DNA from: Anaerococcus sp.
GTDB taxonomy: Bacteria; Bacillota; Clostridia; Tissierellales; Peptoniphilaceae
Assembly: GCA_030532385.1 (NCBI GenBank)
Contig: JAUNLG010000006.1
Coordinates: 36,252-100,251, forward strand
Direction of reading: 5' to 3'
Length of the DNA stretch: 64,000 bases
Shown: positions 40,776 through 48,927 of the stretch, piece after piece
How the letters are laid out: every line of letters starts with the position of its first letter
Numbering within the stretch: position 1 is the stretch's first letter
Program-made: the position numbers and the translations under genes
Notes under the pieces: model-generated
What the model was told of the DNA's origin: nothing
Database searches by the model: none
Seen by the model: the letters and a program-made list of their open reading frames with translations, nothing else

Positions 40776-42255
40776 TCTTTCCTCCAGTTGCAAGGTTCAT
40801 AACAGATTGGCTACTAGCATTGGCCCTATCAAGTTCTCCTTGGATCCTTCCTTCATAGACTACATATATCCTATCAGCCAGGCTAAGTAATTCTGAAAGG
40901 TCACTTGATATCATAATTACAGAAACACCCTTTTTGGTCATCTCATCTATAAGAAGATAGATCTCCCTTTTCGCTCCAACATCTACTCCCTTGGTTGGTT
41001 CATCTAAGATTAAAACTTCAGGATCATCACCAAACCACTTGGCCATTACGACCTTTTGTTGGTTTCCTCCTGATAAATCTCCCGCCTTATCTTCTATGGA
41101 GGTTGCCTTAATGGTTAGTTTTTCTAGTAGGGTATTGGCAAAGGTCTTCTCTTTTTTTTCATCCATAAAGCCACTTTTCGAAAGTTTTCCAAGGTTTAGG
41201 ATTGAAATATTTTCCCTTATACTCTCATCAAGGATCAGGCCTTCTTCTTGCCTATTTTCTGTTATAAAGGCTAGCTTATGGTTTTTAGCATCAAGGGGAT
41301 TATTGATTGTAATCTTTTTACCATCTAAAAATATTTCGCCCTCATCCTTTGGGTCAATACCAAAGATAGAATTCATTATCTCGCTTCTTCCAGCCCCCAT
41401 AAGGCCTGAAAAACCAAGAATCTCTCCTTTTTTACTATAAAAACTTATATCTTCAAAATAGCCTTTTCTAGTCAGGTTTCTAACTTCAAATTTCTTCTCA
41501 GATATATTTCTAGTCATCGTAGGATAAAAATCACCTATTTCCCTACCTACCATTAGCTTTACTACTTCTTTTTCGTTTGTATCTTCTGTATCAAGCTCTT
41601 TTACTGAGATTCCATCTCTCATCACTGTCAATCTATCCGTTAGGGCAAATATCTCTTCCATCCTGTGTGATATATAGATCATAGAAACTTTTTGGTCTCT
41701 AAGTTTTTTGATAAGATTAAATAACTTATCAATCTCCTTGTTTGTCAAAGCACTAGTAGGTTCATCTAAGATTAATACATTTAGGTCCTTTAAGTTAGCC
41801 TTAGCAATTTCCATCATCTGCCTCATACCAACTGAAAGATTGGAGACTTTTTCTAAAGGATCTATGTCTATATCAAGTCTTTTGAAAACTTCCTGGCTTT
41901 TTTTATACATCTTATCCTTATCTAAAAATGGCCCCTTCTTTATTTCCCTATTCATAAATAAGTTTTCCATTACAGTAAGGTCAGGCCAGTCAACTAGCTC
42001 TTGGTGGATAAATTCTATGCCGTATTTTTCCCTCGCTTCTTTAGAATCCTTATATTGGACATTTTTTCCATCTATATATATTTCTCCCTTATCTTTTTCT
42101 AAAATACCAGATAAGATGTTCATGAGGGTTGATTTTCCAGCTCCATTTTCCCCTACAAGGGCGTGGATTTCTCCTTCTTTTATATTAAAGTTTACTCCTT
42201 TAAGAACCTCATTTTTGCCAAATGCCTTATAGATATTTTTCATTTGTATATCCAT
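40768..42255 (-). CDS. rbsA: ribose ABC transporter ATPase (two domains)
   Basis: Twin ABC ATPase energising ribose import. About 495 residues. First domain: Walker A GENGAGKSTLMN, signature LSVGMRQMMEIA. Second domain: degenerate Walker A GLMGAGRSEI and signature LSGGNQQKVVMAKW, as is normal for RbsA. ATG at 42255 preceded by GAGGTGG. No overlap with rbsD. Confidence 0.96.
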   Translation of the reverse strand: MDIQMKNIYKAFGKNEVLKGVNFNIKEGEIHALVGENGAGKSTLMNILSGILEKDKGEIYIDGKNVQYKDSKEAREKYGIEFIHQELVDWPDLTVMENLFMNREIKKGPFLDKDKMYKKSQEVFKRLDIDIDPLEKVSNLSVGMRQMMEIAKANLKDLNVLILDEPTSALTNKEIDKLFNLIKKLRDQKVSMIYISHRMEEIFALTDRLTVMRDGISVKELDTEDTNEKEVVKLMVGREIGDFYPTMTRNISEKKFEVRNLTRKGYFEDISFYSKKGEILGFSGLMGAGRSEIMNSIFGIDPKDEGEIFLDGKKITINNPLDAKNHKLAFITENRQEEGLILDESIRENISILNLGKLSKSGFMDEKKEKTFANTLLEKLTIKATSIEDKAGDLSGGNQQKVVMAKWFGDDPEVLILDEPTKGVDVGAKREIYLLIDEMTKKGVSVIMISSDLSELLSLADRIYVVYEGRIQGELDRANASSQSVMNLATGGKNE

Positions 42256-42263
42256 AGTCCACC

Positions 42264-42656
42264 TCAAAAAATATTCTTAGATTGTAAAATAATATTAGAA
42301 TAGGCTGTATTTTCCCCAGTTCTAATCACATATTTTACATCTTTCAATCTCTTCTTAAATTCTTCATGACTGATATATTCTCCCTTTGTATCTTTAAGGA
42401 GATTTTTTATATTCTCTTCTTGCTTAGGGTTTTCTTTTTTTATTTCTTCTGCCAGTATATATTTTTCAACTGAAAAATCTTTTAAAAGCTCATCTAAGAC
42501 CTCTATAAAACTTGGAGATCCCATCTTTAGACTTATATCTATTTTTTTATCCTCTTCAATTGGAAGGCCTAGGTCTCCTATGGCTATTAAGTCTGTATGG
42601 CCTAATTCTACTAGGGCTTTAGAAATCGTTGAATTGACTATTCCATTTAACTTCAT
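42264..42656 (-). CDS. rbsD: D-ribose pyranase
   Basis: Interconverts ribose pyranose and furanose forms so that ribokinase can act. 130 residues with ALVELGHTDLIAIGDLGLPI near the start (catalytic His) and the C-terminal RTGENTAYSNIIL. It overlaps rbsK by 4 nt (ATGA). Confidence 0.95.
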   Translation of the reverse strand: MKLNGIVNSTISKALVELGHTDLIAIGDLGLPIEEDKKIDISLKMGSPSFIEVLDELLKDFSVEKYILAEEIKKENPKQEENIKNLLKDTKGEYISHEEFKKRLKDVKYVIRTGENTAYSNIILQSKNIF

Positions 42657-43537
42657 ATCTTCTCCTTAAAGTCCAATACCTCTTCCAAGCTAGGAATGGC
42701 ATTTGCTGCTCCTTTTTTCATAACGCATAGGCTTGATGCTAAGGCTGCTAGTTTCAGAGATTTTTTTATATCCTTATCTTTTATATAACTAGTAATAAAA
42801 AATCCTGTGAAAGTATCACCAGCACCAGTTGTATCAACAACATCTACTAGGTAGGCATCTTGCTTGATTAGCCTGTCCTTATCAAAATACATGGACCCAT
42901 CTTTTCCACTAGTTAGGACAAACTTAGATTTTGGATATTTTTCCCTTAAACTTTTAACAATAAGTTCTTTATTGCCGCAAAGACTTATTCCCTCTGACTT
43001 ATTTAAAATAAACATATAAACCTTTGATAGGTCCGCATCAAGAAGATCTTTTGTTATAGGTGATGGATTTAAGAATATCTTCATCCCCTTTTCGTAAGCC
43101 TTATCAATTATATAGCTTATATTATTTATCTCATTTTGAATTACTAGGTAATCTTCACCAGTAAATTCATCTAAGACTTGGTCAATATATTCCTTGGTCA
43201 CTAAGTGGTTGGCTCCTGGGTATAGGACAATAGAATTTTCTCCACTATCTTCTAATTGAATAATGGCATTGCCTGTTCTTTCTCCTACTTTTTTTATAAA
43301 ACGTGTATCTACACCATTTTCTTCAAGGATTTCTTTTAGTTTATAACCATCATCCCCAATTAGACCAGCATGGTATAGAAAGTCGCAGTTTTTAGATAAG
43401 GCTATGGACTGGTTAAGGCCCTTACCTCCCATTTTAACTTCCAAAGAATTAGAACTAATGGTTTCTCCAGGTCTTACAATATTTTTTACCCTATAGAAGA
43501 AATCTAAGTTCATAGATCCAAAATTTAATATTTTCAT
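42653..43537 (-). CDS. rbsK: ribokinase
   Basis: Phosphorylates ribose to ribose 5-phosphate. 294 residues, PfkB family: GGKGLNQSIALSK near residue 33, and DTTGAGDTFTGFF with the catalytic Asp near 240. It overlaps rbsR by 4 nt. Confidence 0.94.
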   Translation of the reverse strand: MKILNFGSMNLDFFYRVKNIVRPGETISSNSLEVKMGGKGLNQSIALSKNCDFLYHAGLIGDDGYKLKEILEENGVDTRFIKKVGERTGNAIIQLEDSGENSIVLYPGANHLVTKEYIDQVLDEFTGEDYLVIQNEINNISYIIDKAYEKGMKIFLNPSPITKDLLDADLSKVYMFILNKSEGISLCGNKELIVKSLREKYPKSKFVLTSGKDGSMYFDKDRLIKQDAYLVDVVDTTGAGDTFTGFFITSYIKDKDIKKSLKLAALASSLCVMKKGAANAIPSLEEVLDFKEKI

Positions 43538-44520
43538 ATCCTCTCCTTTACGCTATCTCTTTTCACAAGTACTGGCTTGATTAAAATTTTTTTCTTATCT
43601 ATAGTTTCTTTACTTAAAATTTTCTTAGATAAATCAATAACTTCTCTTGCAATCTCTTGGTGGTCTTGGTTAATAGTAGTAAGTCTTGGGCTTAATAAAT
43701 CACTTATAAATACATCATCATAGCCTACTACAGATAGGTCATTAGGAACATTTATATTATTTTCCTTACAGTATTTTATCAAACCAAAAGCCATCATATC
43801 GTTAAGGCAAAATACAGCATCTACTTTTCTTTGCAAAAGTTTTTTTGCATTTTCATAACCACTTTCAAAGGTGTAATTTCCATAAAAAATATTATTCTTA
43901 TCAAAATCTATATTCCTTATCTTAAAGTTTTTTAAAAATCCTTTGATCCTTTGGTTTGAGTTCATGGAGTCTTTCTCTCCAGCAATTAGACCAATATTTT
44001 TATAAGTATTATCCAAAAGATACTCAGAAACTATATATCCTCCCCTTTCATTATCACACGTTACAGTCATGCCCTCATCGTTTATCTCATCAAGGAAAAT
44101 AATCTTGTGCCTATCCCTAGTTTTAGAAGAAAAATTCTTAGCTCTCCTGTCGACAATTAAGGATAACTCTATAAAATTCTTCTCAACAAGGTCGAGAAAT
44201 ACTCTCTCATCAAAATTGCCAACACTTGAATTATATATATAAAGCCAATAACCTTCTTTTTCAAATAATACCGATAATTCTTTTGCCATAACTCCAAAAA
44301 ATGGGTTAGAAATGTCTGGAATAACTAAAAGAATGGCATTAGATCTTTTCATAACAAGACTTCTTGCTATGGGATTTGGAGAATAATTTAGTTTATTTGC
44401 AGCTTTAATAACTTTCTCTCGCGTTTTCTCACTTATTTTATTATCCCTATTGTTAAGTACCATAGATACTGTAGTGATCGATACATTCGCAAGTTTTGCT
44501 ACATCTTTTATATTTGCCAT
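43534..44520 (-). CDS. rbsR: LacI-family ribose operon repressor
   Basis: Likely ribose-responsive repressor of its own operon. 328 residues: LacI HTH NIKDVAKLANVSITTVSMVLN, hinge NYSPNPIARSL, then a periplasmic-binding-like sensor domain. First gene of rbsRKDACB, preceded by a consensus promoter bracketed by two AAAACGT palindromes. Confidence 0.9.
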   Translation of the reverse strand: MANIKDVAKLANVSITTVSMVLNNRDNKISEKTREKVIKAANKLNYSPNPIARSLVMKRSNAILLVIPDISNPFFGVMAKELSVLFEKEGYWLYIYNSSVGNFDERVFLDLVEKNFIELSLIVDRRAKNFSSKTRDRHKIIFLDEINDEGMTVTCDNERGGYIVSEYLLDNTYKNIGLIAGEKDSMNSNQRIKGFLKNFKIRNIDFDKNNIFYGNYTFESGYENAKKLLQRKVDAVFCLNDMMAFGLIKYCKENNINVPNDLSVVGYDDVFISDLLSPRLTTINQDHQEIAREVIDLSKKILSKETIDKKKILIKPVLVKRDSVKERI

Positions 44521-44532
44521 AATAACACCTAT

Positions 44533-44588
44533 TAAAACGTTTTAGTTATCTTTATATTCAATATAATACGTTTTCCCTGATTTGTCAA
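44533..44588 (-). promoter_or_regulatory. rbs promoter with two RbsR-like operators
   Basis: Minus-strand TTGACA (44583-44588), 17-bp spacer, TATATT (44560-44565). A perfect palindrome TAAAACGTTTTA lies at 44533-44544, about 10-20 nt below the start, and a related half-matching GAAAACGTAT lies in the spacer (about 44566-44575). Both have the CG-centred LacI-family form, so autorepression is expected. Confidence 0.75.
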
Positions 44589-44791
44589 ATTTTTTTATTA
44601 AAAAAACCTAATTAATAAATTTTGCAATCTCAAGTACCCTTATATAAATTAATCTTCTATCCTACTAGTTATAAAATTAAATGATATTCTAAACTAATAT
44701 AGGTCATATGAAAACTTAAGCCCAAAGGATTTCATGAAAATAAAAGCTTATTTGGTCATAAAATAACAAATACTTAAGATTATTCTGATTC

Positions 44792-44807
44792 TGTGAACTA
44801 GGTCACA
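44792..44807 (+). promoter_or_regulatory. CRP/FNR-family binding site upstream of the metal operon
   Basis: TGTGAACTAGGTCACA, an exact TGTGA-N6-TCACA palindrome, centred at 44799.5. Candidate -10 boxes TATGAT (44823-44828) and TAAACT (44828-44833) follow; the second gives the spacing used by class II activators. The window encodes one regulator of this family, at 51598. Confidence 0.7.
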
Positions 44808-44838
44808 GACTTATATATTATATATGATAAACTTTAGA

Positions 44839-45090
44839 TAGAAAGCGAGTAGTTGATCTAAGCTCCTACCCTTTCTACCATGACTTTCTTGAAATTGTTA
44901 ATTTTTTAAGATCCTAAGTCATGGCTTTGCTAAATGTTTTAAAATATTTAAGAACTTTAGCAAAACCCTAGTAAACTAAACCATTAATAAATTTTTATAG
45001 TTTAAAGATTTAGGGAATAGTTTACTTGCATATTAGGAAAGTGGTTCTCAAAGCTTAATCCTAGCTTACCAGGCATTTAGGTTAAAGCTT
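44839..45090 (+). ncRNA. structured 5' leader of the metal operon (candidate cis-RNA)
   Basis: About 280 nt separate the predicted transcript start from the first ORF, and they fold into successive hairpins: 44839-44845/44871-44877 (7 bp); 44878-44886/44916-44924 (9 bp); 44926-44934/44956-44964 (9 bp, extended inside with one mismatch); 44970-44978/45018-45026 (9 bp); 45051-45056/45085-45090 (6 bp). Bases 44972-44978 can pair instead with 44998-45004, so two exclusive folds exist. No known riboswitch consensus was recognised. A nine-codon ORF (44880-44909) sits in the second hairpin. Confidence 0.5.
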
Positions 45091-45122
45091 AAAATTTATT
45101 TAAATAAAATATCGGAGGAAAA

Positions 45123-45350
45123 ATGAAAAAAGCAAATATTAAATTAGAAGATTTAGCATGCCCATCATGTGCAATTAAGATAGAAAGTGCTGTAAAAGGT
45201 GTAGATGGTGTAGAAGATGATAGTGTAAAAGTTTTATTTAATGCTAGCAAGGTAAAAGTAAACTTTGATGAAGATAAAACTGATATTAAAGAAATAGAAG
45301 ATTCTATCCAAAAGATAGGCTATCAAGTAAAAAAATCAACCCTTAGATAA
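45123..45350 (+). CDS. heavy-metal-associated domain chaperone
   Basis: Single HMA (ferredoxin-like) domain of 75 residues with the metal-binding CPSC (Cys13, Cys16) after a LEDLA strand; the usual G-M-T before the first Cys is replaced by D-L-A. It probably hands metal to, or regulates, the P-type ATPase two genes on, which lacks an N-terminal HMA domain. Strong GGAGG Shine-Dalgarno. First gene of a three-gene operon. Confidence 0.88.
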   Translation: MKKANIKLEDLACPSCAIKIESAVKGVDGVEDDSVKVLFNASKVKVNFDEDKTDIKEIEDSIQKIGYQVKKSTLR

Positions 45351-45365
45351 ATAAAGGAGGAAAAG

Positions 45366-45653
45366 ATGGAAAAAATATATAAATTTAGAGATGAAAACTT
45401 TGACCTATTAGACCAATTTATGCCAATTGTAAAAAGAGTTCACGGGCAAAACCACCCAGAATTCTTTGAAGTAGCAGATATATACGATGATATTAAGGCA
45501 AAAATAGATAAAAAAGATTTAAACTTAGATAAAGAATTTAAACAACTTAAAGAAACTACAGATGATTACAAAATTCCCCAGGATGTATGTGAAACCTATG
45601 AGAAAATATATAAGGATTTGGAGAGTTTAAACAAGCTCTACCAAGAAAAATAG
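45366..45653 (+). CDS. hemerythrin-like fragment protein of unknown function
   Basis: 95 residues. It resembles part of the Ric/ScdA protein encoded at 52360: VHGQNHPE here (His26, His30, Glu32) against VHFENHGE there, and KIPQDVCETY here against KLPEDGCNTY there. It lacks the remaining hemerythrin ligands (the DH and H-x3-EN elements), so a normal di-iron site is unlikely. AAGGAGG precedes the ATG. It lies between the HMA protein and the P-type ATPase, so a metal-linked role is inferred. Confidence 0.75.
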   Translation: MEKIYKFRDENFDLLDQFMPIVKRVHGQNHPEFFEVADIYDDIKAKIDKKDLNLDKEFKQLKETTDDYKIPQDVCETYEKIYKDLESLNKLYQEK

Positions 45654-45660
45654 GGACCTT

Positions 45661-47511
45661 ATGCAAGCATTTGTATTCAAAAATAAAAATTATATAACCC
45701 TAATAAGTGGTATCTTAGTAGGACTAGGTCTAATAAACCACCTAGTCCTAGGTATACCAATGCTTACAGATCTTGCCTTTATTATAGGATCAATAATAGG
45801 TTTTATACCCATAGGCATCCAGGCGATAGGTGCTCTTAAGGTAAAAGTAATTAGTATTGATGTCCTAGTAAGTCTGGCTATAATTGGTGCCTTTATCATA
45901 AAAAATTATGAGGAATCAGCAATTGTCAGCTTCCTTTTCTTATTTGGTGGCTACCTTGAACAAAGGACCCTATCAAAAACACGTTCTGCCATTAGAGAAC
46001 TTTCAAAAATTGCCCCTGATATAGCCTATAAGCAAATGGATAATGGGGAGTTTGAAACAGTCGACATAGACGAAGTGGATATAGGAGATATTCTTCTTGT
46101 AAAAACCGGTGGCAAAATTCCAGTAGATGGAGAAGTTATCAAAGGCAAGGGTTATGTAAATGAGGCAAGTATAACCGGCGAGGCAAACTTTATAGAAAAA
46201 AACCAGGGGATTAAGGTTTTTGCTGGCACAATTCTTGAAAATGGTAGCCTTACAATAAGAGCTCAAAAGGTAGGAGAAGATACGACCTTTGGTAGGATTA
46301 TTGAGTTAGTAGAAGAAGCCCAGGACTCAAAATCTGAAGCAGAAAGATTCATAGACAACTTTTCTAAATACTACACTCCCCTAACCCTATTAATAGCCCT
46401 CACAGTCTATATTTTTACTAGAAATATTGAACTTGCGGTAACCATCCTAGTCCTAGGCTGCCCAGGTGCCCTAGTAATAGGAGTTCCTGTTTCAAATGTA
46501 GCAGGTATTGGAAATGGTGCCAAAAATGGTGTCCTCTTAAAGGGTAGCGAAATAATCAAAAGCTTTGCAAAAACTGATACCTTCATTTTTGATAAAACTG
46601 GGACCCTTACTGTAGGAAAACCACAGGTTCTAGATGCAAAATTCTATGAAGGTGAAGCCTATACAAAAGATCTTATAGTAAGTATCGAAAAAGAATCTGA
46701 CCACCCCCTAGCAAAAGCTATAGTAGAAAAATATGACCATGATAGGAAAATATACCCTATAACAAGTACCAATGTCATAAAGGGCGGGGGCATAAAAGCC
46801 CTGGTAGATGATAAAGAGGTCTTAGTTGGTAATTTAAAACTACTAGAAGAAAATAATATAAGCTTATCTGATGAAGTAAAAAATTTGGCGAAAGAATATG
46901 AAAAATCTGGTAATTCCATAATTGCAATTAGTATCTCAGGTAAGTTTTCTGCAATCTTTGCCATTAGAGACCAAGTCAGAGACCAAGCTAGAGAGAAATT
47001 AGAAGAATTAAAAAGACTTGGCGCAACAAATCTTATCATGCTATCTGGTGATAACCAAGGATCTGTAGATAATATAAAAGATGAGTTAGGGCTAACCAAG
47101 GCTTATGGCAACCTCCTTCCTGAAGATAAGGTAAACTTTGTCAAGAAAATGAAAGATCAAGGACACCTTGTAGCCTTTGTAGGAGATGGAGTAAATGATA
47201 GTCCATCATTGGCAAGCTCTGATGTAGCCATAGCCATGGGGTCTGGTACAGATGTAGCTATAGAAGTATCTGACCTAGTCTTAATGAAATCAGACCTAAG
47301 TAAACTTCCCCATGCCTATGCCCTGGCTAAGGCAACCTACAAAAATATGCTAGAAAATATAATAATAGCAGTAGGAACAGTAATATTCTTGCTAGCTTCA
47401 CTTATATTTTCAAATTGGATGAATATGTCAATAGGAATGTTTGTTCACGAAGCAAGCATATTAGCTGTAATACTAAATGGGATGAGACTTATTAAGTTTA
47501 AATTGAAATAA
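45661..47511 (+). CDS. P1B-type metal-transporting ATPase with CPG motif
   Basis: Metal export pump. 616 residues: membrane pairs near 10-50, 62-100 and 240-275, actuator TGE at 172-174, transmembrane metal motif CPG at 267-269, phosphorylation site DKTGTLT (Asp311), HP motif SDHPLAKA, hinge GDGVND, and a final helix pair. There is no N-terminal HMA domain. Zinc/cadmium and copper pumps normally have CPC; CPG is not one of the common variants, so the metal cannot be assigned. No arsR/csoR-type regulator adjoins it. Confidence 0.9.
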   Translation: MQAFVFKNKNYITLISGILVGLGLINHLVLGIPMLTDLAFIIGSIIGFIPIGIQAIGALKVKVISIDVLVSLAIIGAFIIKNYEESAIVSFLFLFGGYLEQRTLSKTRSAIRELSKIAPDIAYKQMDNGEFETVDIDEVDIGDILLVKTGGKIPVDGEVIKGKGYVNEASITGEANFIEKNQGIKVFAGTILENGSLTIRAQKVGEDTTFGRIIELVEEAQDSKSEAERFIDNFSKYYTPLTLLIALTVYIFTRNIELAVTILVLGCPGALVIGVPVSNVAGIGNGAKNGVLLKGSEIIKSFAKTDTFIFDKTGTLTVGKPQVLDAKFYEGEAYTKDLIVSIEKESDHPLAKAIVEKYDHDRKIYPITSTNVIKGGGIKALVDDKEVLVGNLKLLEENNISLSDEVKNLAKEYEKSGNSIIAISISGKFSAIFAIRDQVRDQAREKLEELKRLGATNLIMLSGDNQGSVDNIKDELGLTKAYGNLLPEDKVNFVKKMKDQGHLVAFVGDGVNDSPSLASSDVAIAMGSGTDVAIEVSDLVLMKSDLSKLPHAYALAKATYKNMLENIIIAVGTVIFLLASLIFSNWMNMSIGMFVHEASILAVILNGMRLIKFKLK

Positions 47512-47519
47512 AAAGAAAA

Positions 47520-47625
47520 CCTGGTAGGTAGATACTTAACCACTAGTTTTTATAGTAGAATTCATACATTCTTAGCTTAATCTACTATAATACTCTATAG
47601 TTCTTATCTATTTACCAGGATTTTT
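47520..47625. terminator. large nested hairpin between convergent genes
   Basis: Outer stem 47520-47534 with 47605-47619 (15 bp, two G-T pairs on one strand) encloses an inner 10-bp stem, 47550-47559 with 47581-47590. T-runs follow on both strands. It probably ends both the ATPase operon and the hydrolase gene, but is bigger than needed. Confidence 0.7.
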
Positions 47626-47640
47626 ACTTAACAAGCTAAA

Positions 47641-48585
47641 TCATTCATACTTTTTGATGAAATCTTCGACAATTTCTTTAAATTTATCTTGATTTTCAAT
47701 AGGAAACCTTGTGTGTCCATATTTTTCTTCTATGTGCAAATCTTTTCTATTTGTCTCCAAGTTTTTATATATATCCTCGCTCATTTCTACTGGAGTAACT
47801 TGGTCAGCCTTTGAACTTATAATTAAAACAGCTGGTTTAAATTCAGTATCCCTTATGTAATTTAGGGTATTCATATCATCTAAGGTAAAACCTAATTTAA
47901 CTTTATAATATATATCTGCTGCAAATTTCATATAAGCCTTAGGTAGGCCTTCTTTTTCTTCAACTTCATCAAGGATTTTCTCTGCAAACACATAGCCATT
48001 AGATAAGGGTGATTCAAGGATTAGATAATCATAATCCTGGTAGGTTGATGAGGCAATCAGGCTTGTAGCTGCCCCTGCTGACTCCCCAAATAATAGGAGT
48101 TTGCCGGAAGGGTCTTTTTCTTTTTTAGCAAAATTTAGCACATCTACAAGGTCCTTAGATTCTAATACTCCAAAACTTGTATAATCAGCCATATTATCTC
48201 CAGAATTTCTTTGATCATAAATAAGTGTATTAAAGCCTAGATCTAGAAAAACTTCTGCCTGGCTAGTCAAAGACTCCTTGCTAGTTCCAATCCCATGGAC
48301 TAAAACCGCTATGTCAGTATTCTTATCATCCTTTACAAAGATTGCAGGGATGTCATGATCAAATTGACTAGACCCTATACTTATTTGCTCAACCTTATGC
48401 AAGGATTCAAATTCTTCGTATTCATCCATATAATAGGTTAAAAGATTATCCCTTGTCTCTTCCCTAGTCGAAGGATTCGTGAAACTTTCAAACACTTCCT
48501 TTCCTATAAAATATGTAAGGCCAAGAAAAGCTATTACCAAAAAAACCAATATCCCAAGTAATACAAATTTCAAAATTTTCTTCAT
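47641..48585 (-). CDS. membrane-anchored alpha/beta hydrolase
   Basis: 314 residues from the ATG at 48585 (GGAG 5 nt upstream). One N-terminal membrane helix (about 4-25), then an alpha/beta-hydrolase domain outside the membrane: oxyanion region VLVHGIGTSKES, nucleophile elbow GESAGA, acid in SSKADQVTP and His in YGHTRFP. The fold and anchoring suggest a cell-envelope or secreted-substrate esterase or peptidase; substrate unknown. Confidence 0.85.
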   Translation of the reverse strand: MKKILKFVLLGILVFLVIAFLGLTYFIGKEVFESFTNPSTREETRDNLLTYYMDEYEEFESLHKVEQISIGSSQFDHDIPAIFVKDDKNTDIAVLVHGIGTSKESLTSQAEVFLDLGFNTLIYDQRNSGDNMADYTSFGVLESKDLVDVLNFAKKEKDPSGKLLLFGESAGAATSLIASSTYQDYDYLILESPLSNGYVFAEKILDEVEEKEGLPKAYMKFAADIYYKVKLGFTLDDMNTLNYIRDTEFKPAVLIISSKADQVTPVEMSEDIYKNLETNRKDLHIEEKYGHTRFPIENQDKFKEIVEDFIKKYE

Positions 48586-48863
48586 AATCTCTCCCAAATA
48601 TTTTCTTATTTTTAAATCCCCTTCTGAGCTTGTAAAGAAAAGTTAACCTAAGATAAGTATAACAAGTTATGACTTATAAGTAAATCATATTTACTCTTTT
48701 ATCTATTAAATCACCCTAAGATAAATCTATACCATAAAAATAAGTAGATTAAATTTCAATCATTATGGGCATATATTTTAGGAAATTCATTTATAATCCT
48801 TGCAGAAATTACCGCAAAGATTTATACACCTAGTAAAGATTGTTAAATATAATTTATCATTTA

Positions 48864-48900
48864 TTGACAAACGATATTTATTGACATATAATGTCAATAA
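48864..48900 (+). promoter_or_regulatory. katA promoter with overlapping perfect palindrome
   Basis: TTGACA (48864-48869), 17-bp spacer, TATAAT (48887-48892), a full consensus promoter. A perfect palindrome with 10-bp arms TTATTGACAT and ATGTCAATAA around ATA (48878-48900) covers the -10, and TTTATTGACA is also repeated directly at 48860-48869. A repressor, most simply the PerR encoded downstream, would block the -10. Confidence 0.75.
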
Positions 48901-48927
48901 CAAAAACAAAATCTTAAGGAGGCGAAT

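Noticed and set aside
41708-42232. 174-residue plus-strand open frame
   Set aside because: Antisense shadow of rbsA, no family features.
44880-44909. Nine-codon ORF in the metal operon leader as a gene
   Set aside because: No Shine-Dalgarno and buried in a hairpin; kept only as a possible leader peptide.
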